From Streptococcus henryi DSM 19005 (GTDB taxonomy: Bacteria > Bacillota > Bacilli > Lactobacillales > Streptococcaceae), in the NCBI RefSeq assembly GCF_000376985.1, contig NZ_AQYA01000034.1:62001-126000 (forward strand): DNA of 64,000 bases, read 5' to 3'. Numbering within the stretch: position 1 is the first letter of the stretch; every line of letters starts with the position of its first letter. The notes under the pieces are model-generated. The model searched no databases, was not told where the DNA came from, and saw nothing but the letters and a program-made list of their open reading frames with translations. The position numbers were made by a program, and so were the translations under genes. Of this stretch, positions 1-8,805 are shown one piece after another.

Positions 1-1270
1 CGTCCTCTAGAAGATTGCTATTTTTGAAATTACGGACTCCACCGGTTGGTCGGGTCGGATCAAGCTCATGAGCAAGAGCGTTAGTGGCTGAATAGAAGTC
101 ATCATTGTCTTGGCTTTCATTGATTCGTACACCCCAGATAAAAATACTTGGATGATTGCGGTACTGTTCTACCATTTCCCGAGTGTTTTGGATGGCAACT
201 TCCTGCCACTCCTTATCGCCGATATGCTGCCAACCAGGTATTTCAGTGAAAACTAGTAAACCAATCTCATCACACCGGTCTAAGAAATCGTGACTTTGGG
301 GATAGTGACTTGTACGCACTGCATTACAGCCCAACTCATATTTGATAATTTCAGCATCTAAACGTTGTCCAGACTTTGGAACCGCATAGCCCATATAGGG
401 CCAGGATTGATGGCGGTTTAGACCGCGCAACTTGATTTTCTCATCATTAAGGTAAAAGCCATCCGCTTTAAACTCAACAGACCTAAAACCAAAGCGCGTG
501 TTATAATCATCTACTTTGTGACCTTCACGCCATAGTTCTAGTTTGATTTCATATAAAGTTGGTGAGTCAACTGACCATAAGTCTATATTTGAAAGGGCAT
601 AGGAAAGTTTTTCCTGATATAGCTGAGGACTAATAGACATAATTTTCTGCCCACTAGAATCGTAAACACCACCCTCGATTGTGCAGATATCAGCCTGATG
701 GGCTTGTAGCTTCAAATTCAAGATACCGAATTTGTCAGCGTTTACAAAAACATTCTCAAAATAAGAGGTCTCCTTGACCTCTAGACTAACCCCGCGGTAA
801 AGTCCGCCATAGGTTAAATAATCAACAGCTTTACCAAAAGGTGGAATATTGCTTGACTCACGACTATCTAGTTGCACAAGTAAGAGATTTTTCTGGCCAA
901 ATCGCAGAGCTTCTGTCAGTTCCACTGTGAATGCTGTGTAACCATTTTTATGTTGACCAAGTAATTGACCATTTAGATAAACTTGAGCAAAATGCGCTGC
1001 CGCTCCAAAAGTTACAAATACATGCTTATTTTGCCAGTTCTCAGGAGCATCAATAACATGGCAATAAGTACTTAAGAGTTGATAATCTTCCTCATTGCAA
1101 TAGTTACTTTCTAATTCTTTGACTGTGTGCGGCAATCTTACTCTATTAAACTTTTGACTAGTAAAGACTTGTGAGATATCCTCATTAGACAAGCCATCAA
1201 CTTGCCAGCTCAGCCATTCTTCAGAAAAACGCTCTGAAAAATACCACTCTTCATTAAAAGCACTAATCAC
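1..1270 (-). CDS. GH2 beta-galactosidase-type glycosidase (3' end outside window)
   Basis: Only the first 423 codons are in the window. The translation shows a glycoside hydrolase family 2 layout: an N-terminal sugar-binding jelly roll, an immunoglobulin-like middle domain, then the start of the TIM barrel with RGLNRHQSWPYMG, NAVRTSHYPQS and WGVRINESQDN. In the last motif the Asn-Glu pair carries the family's general acid/base Glu. The nucleophile Glu lies beyond the edge. There is no signal peptide, so it probably hydrolyses an imported beta-galactoside or related sugar in the cytoplasm. It starts at a GTG whose G is the last base of the upstream TetR stop codon, with GGAGG just before, so the two are translationally coupled. 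Beta-galactosidase and beta-glucuronidase cannot be told apart from this part. Confidence 0.85.
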   Translation of the reverse strand, partial: MISAFNEEWYFSERFSEEWLSWQVDGLSNEDISQVFTSQKFNRVRLPHTVKELESNYCNEEDYQLLSTYCHVIDAPENWQNKHVFVTFGAAAHFAQVYLNGQLLGQHKNGYTAFTVELTEALRFGQKNLLLVQLDSRESSNIPPFGKAVDYLTYGGLYRGVSLEVKETSYFENVFVNADKFGILNLKLQAHQADICTIEGGVYDSSGQKIMSISPQLYQEKLSYALSNIDLWSVDSPTLYEIKLELWREGHKVDDYNTRFGFRSVEFKADGFYLNDEKIKLRGLNRHQSWPYMGYAVPKSGQRLDAEIIKYELGCNAVRTSHYPQSHDFLDRCDEIGLLVFTEIPGWQHIGDKEWQEVAIQNTREMVEQYRNHPSIFIWGVRINESQDNDDFYSATNALAHELDPTRPTGGVRNFKNSNLLED

Positions 1271-1854
1271 TATTTACCTCCATTTGTAGCATTACCATTA
1301 GTTGTAATGCCATATAATATAATATCCATCATTGTTTCCAGGGCTTCGATGTATGAAATTTGGCCCTCTTCTAACTCGTGAGTTGACAAAAAATGCTCTA
1401 TACTTGCTTCTATCATCGTTTTCACGACGGCAAGGTTAGTTGGTTTTATCAATCCTCGTTCAATCGCTTCTTCATATAGAGACAGCGTACTTTCCCAATC
1501 TGATTCGAGACATTCTTGAATTTGGGCATAAATCTTAGGATACTTGTCTGCCAATTCTCCAACTCGTTGCCAATTTAAACTTTTATAGGAATCTGGCAAG
1601 ACAATCGTAAGAGCTTTGATTTTTTGAATAATATCAAGTGACTCGTCAGATAGTATAATCTGCTCCTCTTCTTTAATTTTTGCAAAAGTATTTTTAACCA
1701 CTTCTAATAGTAAGGCCTCCTTACTAACAAAAAGTTGGTAAATTGTTTTCTTACTCATGCCTAATTGACTAGCAAGTTCACTCATAGTAAACTTAAGTCC
1801 ACGTTCTGAAAGTATTAGCAAAGTTTGTTCTAAACATAGTTCTCTTGAGTCCAT
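1270..1854 (-). CDS. TetR/AcrR family transcriptional regulator
   Basis: A 194-residue protein with an N-terminal TetR helix-turn-helix (FTMSELASQLGMSKKTIYQLF) and a helical C-terminal ligand domain. The reading frame is open back to an ATG at 1869, but that ATG has no ribosome site. The ATG at 1854 has GGAGG at good spacing and is preferred. The protein probably represses its own promoter and so the downstream GH2 glycosidase, which overlaps its stop codon by one base. A 28-bp interrupted palindrome in the leader is the likely operator. The inducer is unknown; the pairing suggests a beta-glycoside or its breakdown product (inference). Confidence 0.85.
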   Translation of the reverse strand: MDSRELCLEQTLLILSERGLKFTMSELASQLGMSKKTIYQLFVSKEALLLEVVKNTFAKIKEEEQIILSDESLDIIQKIKALTIVLPDSYKSLNWQRVGELADKYPKIYAQIQECLESDWESTLSLYEEAIERGLIKPTNLAVVKTMIEASIEHFLSTHELEEGQISYIEALETMMDIILYGITTNGNATNGGK

Positions 1855-1876
1855 ACCAATATCCTCCATAATTCTA

Positions 1877-1944
1877 GGAAACTATTTCATTGTAATCGGT
1901 TTCCTCCTCAAGATAAGTATACTATAATATGGTAGCGTTTACAA
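1877..1944 (-). promoter_or_regulatory. Promoter and candidate TetR operator
   Basis: Read on the minus strand, TTGTAA (1939-1944) and TATACT (1916-1921) are 17 bp apart, a good sigma-A promoter for tetR and the GH2 gene. Just downstream, GGAAAC and GTTTCC (arms 1899-1904 and 1877-1882) form an interrupted palindrome in the leader, a plausible site for the TetR protein. The operator assignment is inference from position and symmetry. Confidence 0.6.
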
Positions 1945-2001
1945 TGAAAAACATTAAAAAACTAAGCAAATTTTGCCTAGTTTTAATTATTTTATGGGTA
2001 A

Positions 2002-2730
2002 CTATTCTTTTTCTTTCCATTCGATTCGAGCTTGGGCATGGACACCGTCGCCAGAAATCTCATGCTTGCTAACAAGTCCATCTTGTTCTATGCGCGATTG
2101 AATGTCGTGACCATAGTGAATCTCTTTAACATATTTGAGATTGATTCTTTGGGGAATGTGCTGGCGCAGGAAGTCGACATCCAGAACGTCATACATCCAC
2201 TCCAAGTACTTGCTATTATTGACATGACCATTCATATCCAAATCAAAATAGCGAACATGGTAGTTTGTTTCTTCTGGATTTTCTAAGTCATCATATTTTG
2301 GACCTCGTAAAATTTTCTTGATTTTCTCAACGCCATATGCAGCAACCAAATCATCAACGACTGGGTGAACCTTGCGGGTTTCATAGTCCATAAGGACAAA
2401 AGTCGAATGAATTGCCATAATTTTATCGCCATTTTCCGCGTAGATATTAAAATCACGATAACAAAAGAGTTTGTTATAGGCTGTTGCTTCCGTTTCAACC
2501 GTGATAGTCTCTCCATACTTGGGAAGACGGTCAATCTCGATATCATAATCCGTAATAATCCAAACCAGGTTGTAAGTTTTGAAAATCTCTTCATCACTGA
2601 CACCTAAACTTAAAGATTGAAGACCTGAGACATGCAGGGCATAGGATAACAAATGCGGAAGCTTTATGTTTTGATTGACGTCTGTTTCATAAAAAGGAAC
2701 TTGATACTTTACTGCGAATTTTTTACCCAT
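2002..2730 (-). CDS. Acyl-ACP thioesterase (FatA/FatB family)
   Basis: A 242-residue double hot-dog acyl-[acyl carrier protein] thioesterase, the usual length for lactic acid bacteria. The N-terminal half begins with YQVPFYETDVNQNIKLPHLL. The second hot-dog has YFDLDMNGHVNNSKYLEWMYDVL, whose Asn-x-His pair matches the family's catalytic site. It releases free fatty acids from acyl-ACP in the cytoplasm and so affects membrane acyl chain length. It starts two bases after the stop of hemW and is presumably cotranscribed with it, an arrangement common in streptococci. Confidence 0.9.
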   Translation of the reverse strand: MGKKFAVKYQVPFYETDVNQNIKLPHLLSYALHVSGLQSLSLGVSDEEIFKTYNLVWIITDYDIEIDRLPKYGETITVETEATAYNKLFCYRDFNIYAENGDKIMAIHSTFVLMDYETRKVHPVVDDLVAAYGVEKIKKILRGPKYDDLENPEETNYHVRYFDLDMNGHVNNSKYLEWMYDVLDVDFLRQHIPQRINLKYVKEIHYGHDIQSRIEQDGLVSKHEISGDGVHAQARIEWKEKE

Positions 2731-2732
2731 AT

Positions 2733-3866
2733 TTACTCCAATATAAATTTCTCTGCAACGGTGTCACCCAAGAAGAGGCCCTTCTTGGTCATACGAATCC
2801 TATCTCCATCTACCTGTAACAAGCCCTGCTGACATAAATCTTCAACAATCTGACCATAACGTTCATTAAAAGATAAATTGAACCTGTCTTCAAAACGCTT
2901 GATGGATACGCCAGATTTCTTCCTCAAACCTAGGAATAACTCTTCTTCCATCATTTCTTCCATAGTCAGCACTTCCTCAGACAATCTAGCATGTCCGTCC
3001 TCTGCGATGGCTTTAAGATAATGCTGAATTGGTCCTCGATTACGATAGCGTACGCCATTGACATAACCGGAAGCTCCAGCTCCCAGACCATAATACTCGT
3101 CATTATTCCAATACATGAGGTTATGGCGACTTTCAAAACCTGGTTTGGTGAAATTGGAAATTTCATAATGCTCAAAACCATTCTTTTCCAGTTCAGCAAT
3201 AATGTAGTCAAACATCTCTGCTTCCAAATCCTCAGTTGGCAAATTGAGCTTGCCTCGACGCATCTTATTCATAAAGACCGTGTGGTGCTCAAGAATCAAA
3301 CTATAAAGACTAAGGTGAGGAATATCTAAGGCTAGGGCCTTGACCACGTTTTCCTTAACATCTTCCATGGTCTGACCTGGAAGAGCATAAATCAAGTCAA
3401 TTGAAATATTATCGAAACCAGCTTTTTTCAGACTATCAATGGTTGAATAAATCTGTTCTTCATTGTGGCTGCGACCAATGCGTTTAAGGTGCTTATCATT
3501 GAAAGTCTGTACCCCCAAAGATAGGCGATTGACCGCTGATTTTTCCAGCACAGCAATTTTATCAGGGGTTAAATCTCCAGGATTAGCTTCAATAGTAAAT
3601 TCCTCAAGTTTTGACAAATCAAGGTTCTTGGTTAAATGGCTGAGCAGATAATCCAGTTGTTCAGCCGTAATAGAAGTCGGCGTTCCTCCTCCAATATAGA
3701 GGGTACGCAATTGATCAATTTGACAAGCTTCAAACTCAGCAATAAGAGCCTGTAAATACGCATCTACAGGCTGATTCTTGATAAAAACTTTTGAAAAGTC
3801 ACAATAATAGCAGATTTGTGTGCAAAATGGAATATGCACATAAGCAGATGTTGGTTTTTTTAACAT
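2733..3866 (-). CDS. hemW: HemW-like radical SAM heme chaperone
   Basis: A 377-residue protein starting YVHIPFCTQICYYCDF, the CxxxCxxC iron-sulfur motif of radical SAM enzymes, followed by YIGGGTPTS and NRLSLGVQTF. It belongs to the oxygen-independent coproporphyrinogen oxidase-like group, now regarded as HemW heme-trafficking proteins. The Cys immediately before the YYCDF cysteine pattern fits HemW rather than true HemN. Streptococci lack heme synthesis, which also argues for a chaperone role. No strong ribosome site is visible at the ATG. The thioesterase gene follows after two bases. Confidence 0.9.
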   Translation of the reverse strand: MLKKPTSAYVHIPFCTQICYYCDFSKVFIKNQPVDAYLQALIAEFEACQIDQLRTLYIGGGTPTSITAEQLDYLLSHLTKNLDLSKLEEFTIEANPGDLTPDKIAVLEKSAVNRLSLGVQTFNDKHLKRIGRSHNEEQIYSTIDSLKKAGFDNISIDLIYALPGQTMEDVKENVVKALALDIPHLSLYSLILEHHTVFMNKMRRGKLNLPTEDLEAEMFDYIIAELEKNGFEHYEISNFTKPGFESRHNLMYWNNDEYYGLGAGASGYVNGVRYRNRGPIQHYLKAIAEDGHARLSEEVLTMEEMMEEELFLGLRKKSGVSIKRFEDRFNLSFNERYGQIVEDLCQQGLLQVDGDRIRMTKKGLFLGDTVAEKFILE

Positions 3867-3914
3867 GCTACTATTTTAACATTTTGACCCTGAAAATTCA
3901 CGGAAAATAACGTG

Positions 3915-4574
3915 CTATTTCTGAAATGATTTTTCCATTCTGACAAAGTCATAAATGCCGCCATTTGTTTTTTGCTGGAAATGGGCTTGCGCTTCAAATC
4001 CCATATTATGATAGAGTTTTTGAGCGCGTTGGTTAAAGGCAGCAACCTCCAGCACCAGCTTTTGAAAGCTGTACTTTTCCCTTGCGAAATCTTCAATGGC
4101 CTGAAAGAATGGACGTCCCCATCCCTGTCCGACATAGTCTGGCTTCATCCCCAAACCGACTGTCAGCTCTGCCCCATTTTCAAAAAAAGAAGCAAAACCA
4201 ACCAGAGCACCATTGCGAATGACTTGGAAATAGTGATGTCCACGCGCCTGGCTGGATATGAGCTCTGCATAATCCTCAGGATCAGCCGTCATATCGTAAA
4301 AATCATAGGGAGGCTGGTACTTCCAAGTATTTGCAATTTCTTCCGCAGTCGTCTGAGTCATTGGAGTCAGATAATAATAGACCTCTGTCAGAAGCTTACC
4401 AAAAGACTTCTCCAGATTTTTGATACGCTTGTTAATTGTAATCTCCTTATCCGCACTATAGACATAATCCGCATAAGACTGCTGATACTCAGGCAACATA
4501 GACAAATAAATAGCCCGCGTTTCATCAGTCAAAGCATCCCTAAGCAACAGAATGCGATCCTTAGTTTGAGACAT
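3915..4574 (-). CDS. GNAT family N-acetyltransferase
   Basis: A 219-residue protein. The C-terminal 150 residues form a GNAT fold with the acetyl-CoA loop seen as LTVGLGMKPDYVGQGWGRPF, then FAREKYSFQKLVLEVAAFNQRA and KLYHNMGFEA. The N-terminal 60 residues are helical and unlike a standard GNAT start. GGAGG lies four bases before the ATG. The substrate cannot be read from the sequence; the C-terminal pattern resembles RimI/RimJ-like enzymes and small-molecule acetyltransferases alike. It is probably a single gene upstream of hemW. Confidence 0.85.
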   Translation of the reverse strand: MSQTKDRILLLRDALTDETRAIYLSMLPEYQQSYADYVYSADKEITINKRIKNLEKSFGKLLTEVYYYLTPMTQTTAEEIANTWKYQPPYDFYDMTADPEDYAELISSQARGHHYFQVIRNGALVGFASFFENGAELTVGLGMKPDYVGQGWGRPFFQAIEDFAREKYSFQKLVLEVAAFNQRAQKLYHNMGFEAQAHFQQKTNGGIYDFVRMEKSFQK

Positions 4575-4649
4575 AGAACCTCCGAGGGGGAAAGTGTTTC
4601 TAACACTTAATATAGTAGACTAATGAGCAATATTTACTTTGCAAAGATT

Positions 4650-4892
4650 TTAAAAATCAACTTCAATACGTTTCATAAAGCCATCAACAACTACTTCCGA
4701 TAGATTACTTGCTTTCGGAAGGGGAATATTATTTTCACCATAAACTTCTACAATCCCTTCAAGCATTTCTCTAGCATTTCCCATCGCTTCTGCCAGGCTG
4801 TCACCTTCCGTGCCACCACCAAAATCAGGAAATTCCACCCAATAACCTAATTGACTGTCTTCATGAAAAATCGCTGGATATGAAATTAACAT
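4650..4892 (-). CDS. HicB-like antitoxin, no HicA partner nearby
   Basis: An 80-residue protein with the HicB partial RNase H-like fold: YPAIFHEDSQLGYWVEFPDFGGGTEGDSLAEAMGNAREML, typical of HicB antitoxin N-domains. The C-terminal DNA-binding domain of long HicB proteins is absent or very short. HicA toxins are small proteins normally encoded next to HicB. The 75 bp downstream and the 449 bp upstream contain no HicA-like frame, so this looks like a solitary copy. AGGAGG precedes the ATG. Confidence 0.75.
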   Translation of the reverse strand: MLISYPAIFHEDSQLGYWVEFPDFGGGTEGDSLAEAMGNAREMLEGIVEVYGENNIPLPKASNLSEVVVDGFMKRIEVDF

Positions 4893-5341
4893 AGGAGCCT
4901 CCTTGGAAAATCAATTTGGAAGTTTTTAAATATAAAGTAATTTTAACATATATTTTTCAAAAAGGTGGGGCTATATTAACAGAAAATAAATGCCATACTG
5001 TTTATTACACCTGTATGTCGTTAATACTAAACGACGATGAATCCATTACCAAATTACGTCTAATATGATTAACAAAAAGTTAAAGACTAACAAAAAGCGG
5101 AATATACTTAAGTTTCATTAATGTCATTTTAGGTACGAAAATCAAACATTTTTTCAGCTACTATCTGCTATTTACATCTTTTCAGTCTCTTTCAGAGTTA
5201 TATTACACTGTTCTGTCTCAGAGTCTACCATTAAATATCTGATACATTTATCATACTAGAACAGCATATGGATTTTACAGGGGAAAACTACAGACATCGT
5301 CCCTGCTACTCGAAAACACGTCAAATAATTACTATCTTTTG
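4893..5341. other. Gene-poor stretch of 449 bp
   Basis: No open frame with a ribosome site and a recognisable product was found on either strand. The stretch is AT-rich with many stops. It separates the HicB-like gene from the small gene beside the CRISPR array and may contain decayed sequence, but nothing specific could be identified. Confidence 0.5.
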
Positions 5342-5548
5342 TTATCGTAGTAGCTCAATTGATTTTATCTCAGATAATTTAAAAAGTAATCCTCCATATT
5401 CATCAGAATGAAATTCATACACATCTTCTTCTTCATCCATGTCGTATTTACTGTGTTTTTCTGTAAACTCGCCGATAAATTTACTACCAAATACAATGAA
5501 TTTCTTCTTAGTTTTTACTTTTGTTTTCTTAAAAAACTCAATTTTCAT
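5342..5548 (-). CDS. Small lysine-rich hypothetical protein
   Basis: A 68-residue protein with a basic N-terminus (MKIEFFKKTKVKTKKKF) and an acidic middle (KYDMDEEEDVYEF). It is preceded by GGGAG at a plausible distance. No family was recognised. It lies just beyond the leader-distal end of the CRISPR array, on the same strand as the cas genes, so array transcription could run into it. It has no transmembrane segment or signal peptide. Confidence 0.55.
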   Translation of the reverse strand: MKIEFFKKTKVKTKKKFIVFGSKFIGEFTEKHSKYDMDEEEDVYEFHSDEYGGLLFKLSEIKSIELLR

Positions 5549-5619
5549 TATTTTTTCTCCCTAGTCTAGTTAAGACAATTTGAAATCTACCTTATATGAT
5601 TGATGTTCTTATTTATAAT

Positions 5620-6446
5620 GATTTAAAATTACTTAAATCTTGAGAGTACAAAAACAACTATTTGCTAAATTATTATCAATTGTATGTTTTACAGTTACTT
5701 AAATCTTGAGAGTACAAAAACAAAAGTATTAGGTATTACAACTGAGTATTTGTTTTACAGTTACTTAAATCTTGAGAGTACAAAAACAGTGTTTTTTAGG
5801 GTCTTCGCGGTATCCCTGTTTTACAGTTACTTAAATCTTGAGAGTACAAAAACAGAAGTTCTGGAAACGTTAACACCTGAACAGTTTTACAGTTACTTAA
5901 ATCTTGAGAGTACAAAAACTGGCTCTGACCTTGTCCAAAGCGGTGTCTTGTTTTACAGTTACTTAAATCTTGAGAGTACAAAAACATTTCTGCGAGATTG
6001 TAGTCAGTAACATCAGTTTTACAGTTACTTAAATCTTGAGAGTACAAAAACAACGGTAACTTTAATGTTTAATCATGGGTAGTTTTACAGTTACTTAAAT
6101 CTTGAGAGTACAAAAACTACCCTATTTTACACCATAAAGGAGGTGATGTTTTACAGTTACTTAAATCTTGAGAGTACAAAAACACTTGCTATGAAGAGCG
6201 ATAGCAAACTCAAGTTTTACAGTTACTTAAATCTTGAGAGTACAAAAACCGTGCCTCGGTCAATCGTCCTGCGATAATAGTTTTACAGTTACTTAAATCT
6301 TGAGAGTACAAAAACTGAGTTTGAGCTTGAGGCTAAGTATCTAAGTTTTACAGTTACTTAAATCTTGAGAGTACAAAAACTATCCATGGGATTGATAGAA
6401 GTGAATCCTAGTTTTACAGTTACTTAAATCTTGAGAGTACAAAAAC
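5620..6446 (-). CRISPR. CRISPR array, type II-A, 13 repeats and 12 spacers
   Basis: On the cas strand the 36-nt repeat begins GTTTTTGTACTCTCAAGATT and ends AAGTAACTGTAAAAC, matching the S. thermophilus CRISPR1 type. Repeats start at 5620, 5686, 5752, 5818, 5884, 5950, 6016, 6082, 6148, 6214, 6280, 6345 and 6411. Spacers are 30 nt except 6316-6344, which is 29. The repeat at 5620-5655 differs at three bases near its AAAAC-proximal end, as expected for the oldest, leader-distal repeat. All other repeats look identical and no spacer is duplicated. The leader lies at the csn2 side, so the newest spacer is 6381-6410. Confidence 0.98.
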
Positions 6447-6497
6447 CTCAAATCGTCATTTTTGGTTTTTATACTCTACTTCGATTATATCACAAAA
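6447..6497 (-). promoter_or_regulatory. CRISPR leader end
   Basis: The 51 bp between the csn2 stop and the first repeat end with ATTTGAG directly at the repeat boundary (minus strand), the leader-anchoring motif known from S. thermophilus CRISPR1 for spacer integration. Within it, TATAATCG reads like a -10 element for the array. The leader probably extends back into the 3' end of csn2. Confidence 0.75.
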
Positions 6498-7547
6498 TTA
6501 TGACTTTTCTTGTAAAAACTTAATTTCTAAAGGATTTGGCTGTGATAATGGATAATTTAGTTTTTTATCATACTGATAAAGATTGTTCAAAATTTTTATA
6601 GTTACTAAATCTTTTGTTGAAAGACTCATATATTCTATTTCTTTACTAAACAAATAGCCACTAATTTTTTGAATTGAAAGTATAAAATCATCTTCTGAGG
6701 GAATCTGGTTTGTTGGATATTGTTCTACAAAACGACCAAATAAAAAATCAAAATCATAGTAATGATTGATGTAATCAGAGACAATATTTATGAATTCTAT
6801 ATTTTCTCTTCGAGCGTATAGATAACCTTCACTTGATGGAAAAATAATGACATAGAAACTTGGATAACTAAGACATAGCTGTTCTAATTTTTGGCAAACT
6901 GTCACAAATGATGAATAGTTCAAAAAATCATCTAAATTTTTCAATACTAAAAGATATTTTTCAGAATTTGATTTCAATTTTTCTTCAAGCATTTCAAGAA
7001 AAAACAATAGTTTACTTTCATTTTCAACGAACTCAAATGAAATATTCTGATTTTTAAATTGAAAATAAGGTTTAAAGCTTTTTAATAATAGCTGTTCAGC
7101 ATTAAAGTCAATATTTTCAGTTTGGTATGTTACTTCATCAATAGAAAGATTAAGTGTTCTATTAATTTTATTAGCAATATTCATAAGTTGATCGTTGATT
7201 TCATCAATGTCAAACATTACATCAACTGTATTAAGTCTCTGTTTCATAAAATCAAAACTAATAGTTCCTTTTTTGTAAGTCATTTGTTCAATTATGTCTT
7301 GAACAGTAGAAATAGAAATTATTTTGTAACTATTTCTCTTTAGGGGAGCACCGTCTGATTCAATTTGTGGCTCTGCCTGATTAAAAAGAGATAAATCTTC
7401 TTCCGTGTACTTCTTTCCGTCAAAATACCACATTAGTAATTGCCATAAATAATACTTGATTTGCTGATTTTGACCTACAATCTGAGTAAATTGTCCAAAA
7501 TTAATATCTAGATTATCTTTATAGGGATGTGAAAAATGTAGTTTCAT
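6498..7547 (-). CDS. csn2: Csn2, long form, spacer-acquisition protein
   Basis: A 349-residue Csn2, the long variant seen in S. thermophilus CRISPR1 systems rather than the roughly 220-residue S. pyogenes type. Csn2 forms a tetrameric ring around DNA ends and works with Cas1, Cas2 and Cas9 in spacer uptake. The N-terminus MKLHFSHPYKDNLDINFGQF and the degenerate Walker-like core fit the family. Its ATG overlaps the cas2 stop by four bases. It is the last cas gene before the leader. Confidence 0.93.
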   Translation of the reverse strand: MKLHFSHPYKDNLDINFGQFTQIVGQNQQIKYYLWQLLMWYFDGKKYTEEDLSLFNQAEPQIESDGAPLKRNSYKIISISTVQDIIEQMTYKKGTISFDFMKQRLNTVDVMFDIDEINDQLMNIANKINRTLNLSIDEVTYQTENIDFNAEQLLLKSFKPYFQFKNQNISFEFVENESKLLFFLEMLEEKLKSNSEKYLLVLKNLDDFLNYSSFVTVCQKLEQLCLSYPSFYVIIFPSSEGYLYARRENIEFINIVSDYINHYYDFDFLFGRFVEQYPTNQIPSEDDFILSIQKISGYLFSKEIEYMSLSTKDLVTIKILNNLYQYDKKLNYPLSQPNPLEIKFLQEKS

Positions 7548-7867
7548 ATTACCACCAACTTATTATCACTTATAGTCTCTTCTTGTTTCGTTTTACCACC
7601 AACAATTAAAACCATTTCGGAAAACTGCTTTTCAGTTACAGCAAGTAATCGTACATTCCCTGCTGGTAAATCACTTTGTTGAAGTCTTTTATAAAATTTA
7701 TTTGCAAAACTTCTATTTGGACAAGTTCTATAATAGACTGAGAATTGTAGCATTTCAAAGCCATTTGCGATGAGTTCTTTTCTAAAATTTCTATAAGTTC
7801 TTTTTTCCTGGGCTGTCTCCATTGGTAAATCAAAAAAGCACAACAATCTCATAGCTTCATACCTCAT
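7544..7867 (-). CDS. cas2: Cas2 CRISPR integration subunit
   Basis: A 107-residue Cas2 beginning MRYEAMRLLCFFDLPMETAQ, with the ferredoxin-like beta1 strand ending in the conserved Asp. FRKELIANGFEMLQFSVYYR follows, as in CRISPR1-type Cas2. It bridges two Cas1 dimers in the spacer integrase. It starts one base after the cas1 stop and overlaps csn2 by four bases, so the three genes form one operon. Confidence 0.95.
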   Translation of the reverse strand: MRYEAMRLLCFFDLPMETAQEKRTYRNFRKELIANGFEMLQFSVYYRTCPNRSFANKFYKRLQQSDLPAGNVRLLAVTEKQFSEMVLIVGGKTKQEETISDNKLVVI

Positions 7868-7868
7868 T

Positions 7869-8780
7869 TTATAACTCCATTTCTAGACTAGAAACAATTG
7901 GACAAAAGAATTTACTGGTATCTTGATCGTCTATGCATTTTATAAATCCTTTAACGTATTTATCCATTGCCCCAGATACTGTACAAGTTTCTTTACCATA
8001 CTTAATCTTAGCATTAAGCAAATTTGTCAAATGTAAGCGATATTCATATTTAAGATATTCTTGATCTCTTAAATGCTCATAAACCCAAATATCTACAATT
8101 TGTCTAAAAGGTTCCATCAAATCATCAACCAAGTTGAACTGGTTGTATTCATTTTTATGGAAAATACCTAACAAAGGATTCAGACCATAACCAGATACAA
8201 TTCTAGCTAATTGAGCCCGCATTATAGCATAACCATAATTAAGACCAGCGTTTATGACATCTGCTTCTTGTTGGGTGACACGGGTAAATTTTTTACCAAA
8301 TAATTCATTGAAGTATACTTTAGCTGCATGACCCTCTCGGTTGGTTTTATCACCCAGTTCAATATTATCTTTGTAGTCTGAAAGTAATTGAATTGCCTCT
8401 AAGTCTTTTTCAAACATAGCAAGCACATCTTGTTGATTATTAATTTTGAAGTATGTTACAATTTGCCAAAGCTTGTCCTTTTGTTCTTGAGACCATGTTA
8501 ATTGATTTTGCAATTTCTTATAGGCTCTAAAATGCCCATTTTGAGAATGATATACGCCTGTTGGCAAGTGGGAGTTGTCGCAGACAATAAGGGCAATATT
8601 ATACTTACTGAGCGCACTTAGCAATCTTAACGTTACAACTGTATCTCCACCTTCAGCAACAATCATAGAAATATCACTAAGTGGTATTGTATATTCCTCT
8701 CCTAGTTTTTTAATGACAAGGTTGTCGAGTTTTAGGCGCATTTTTTCACTTTGTTTTACATGTACAATTCTCCAAGTCAT
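7869..8780 (-). CDS. cas1: Cas1 CRISPR integrase
   Basis: A 303-residue Cas1 starting MTWRIVHVKQSEKMRLKL. The catalytic core is visible as QQEADVINAGLNYGYAIMRA (metal-binding Glu), LGIFHKNEYNQFNLVDDLMEPFR (His and acidic residues) and a helical C-terminus. The frame is open back to an ATG at 8849, but those 23 extra codons are the antisense of nothing coding: they are the tracrRNA itself. The ATG at 8780 has AAAGGAG in front and matches the known start of CRISPR1 Cas1 proteins. Confidence 0.96.
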   Translation of the reverse strand: MTWRIVHVKQSEKMRLKLDNLVIKKLGEEYTIPLSDISMIVAEGGDTVVTLRLLSALSKYNIALIVCDNSHLPTGVYHSQNGHFRAYKKLQNQLTWSQEQKDKLWQIVTYFKINNQQDVLAMFEKDLEAIQLLSDYKDNIELGDKTNREGHAAKVYFNELFGKKFTRVTQQEADVINAGLNYGYAIMRAQLARIVSGYGLNPLLGIFHKNEYNQFNLVDDLMEPFRQIVDIWVYEHLRDQEYLKYEYRLHLTNLLNAKIKYGKETCTVSGAMDKYVKGFIKCIDDQDTSKFFCPIVSSLEMEL

Positions 8781-8805
8781 ATTAACAGTACTCCTTTTAC
8801 ATAAC

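Noticed and set aside
5684..6053. Two long open frames with internal repeats across the CRISPR array
   Set aside because: The repeated peptides come from the 66-bp repeat-spacer period. They lack ribosome sites and are artefacts of the array.
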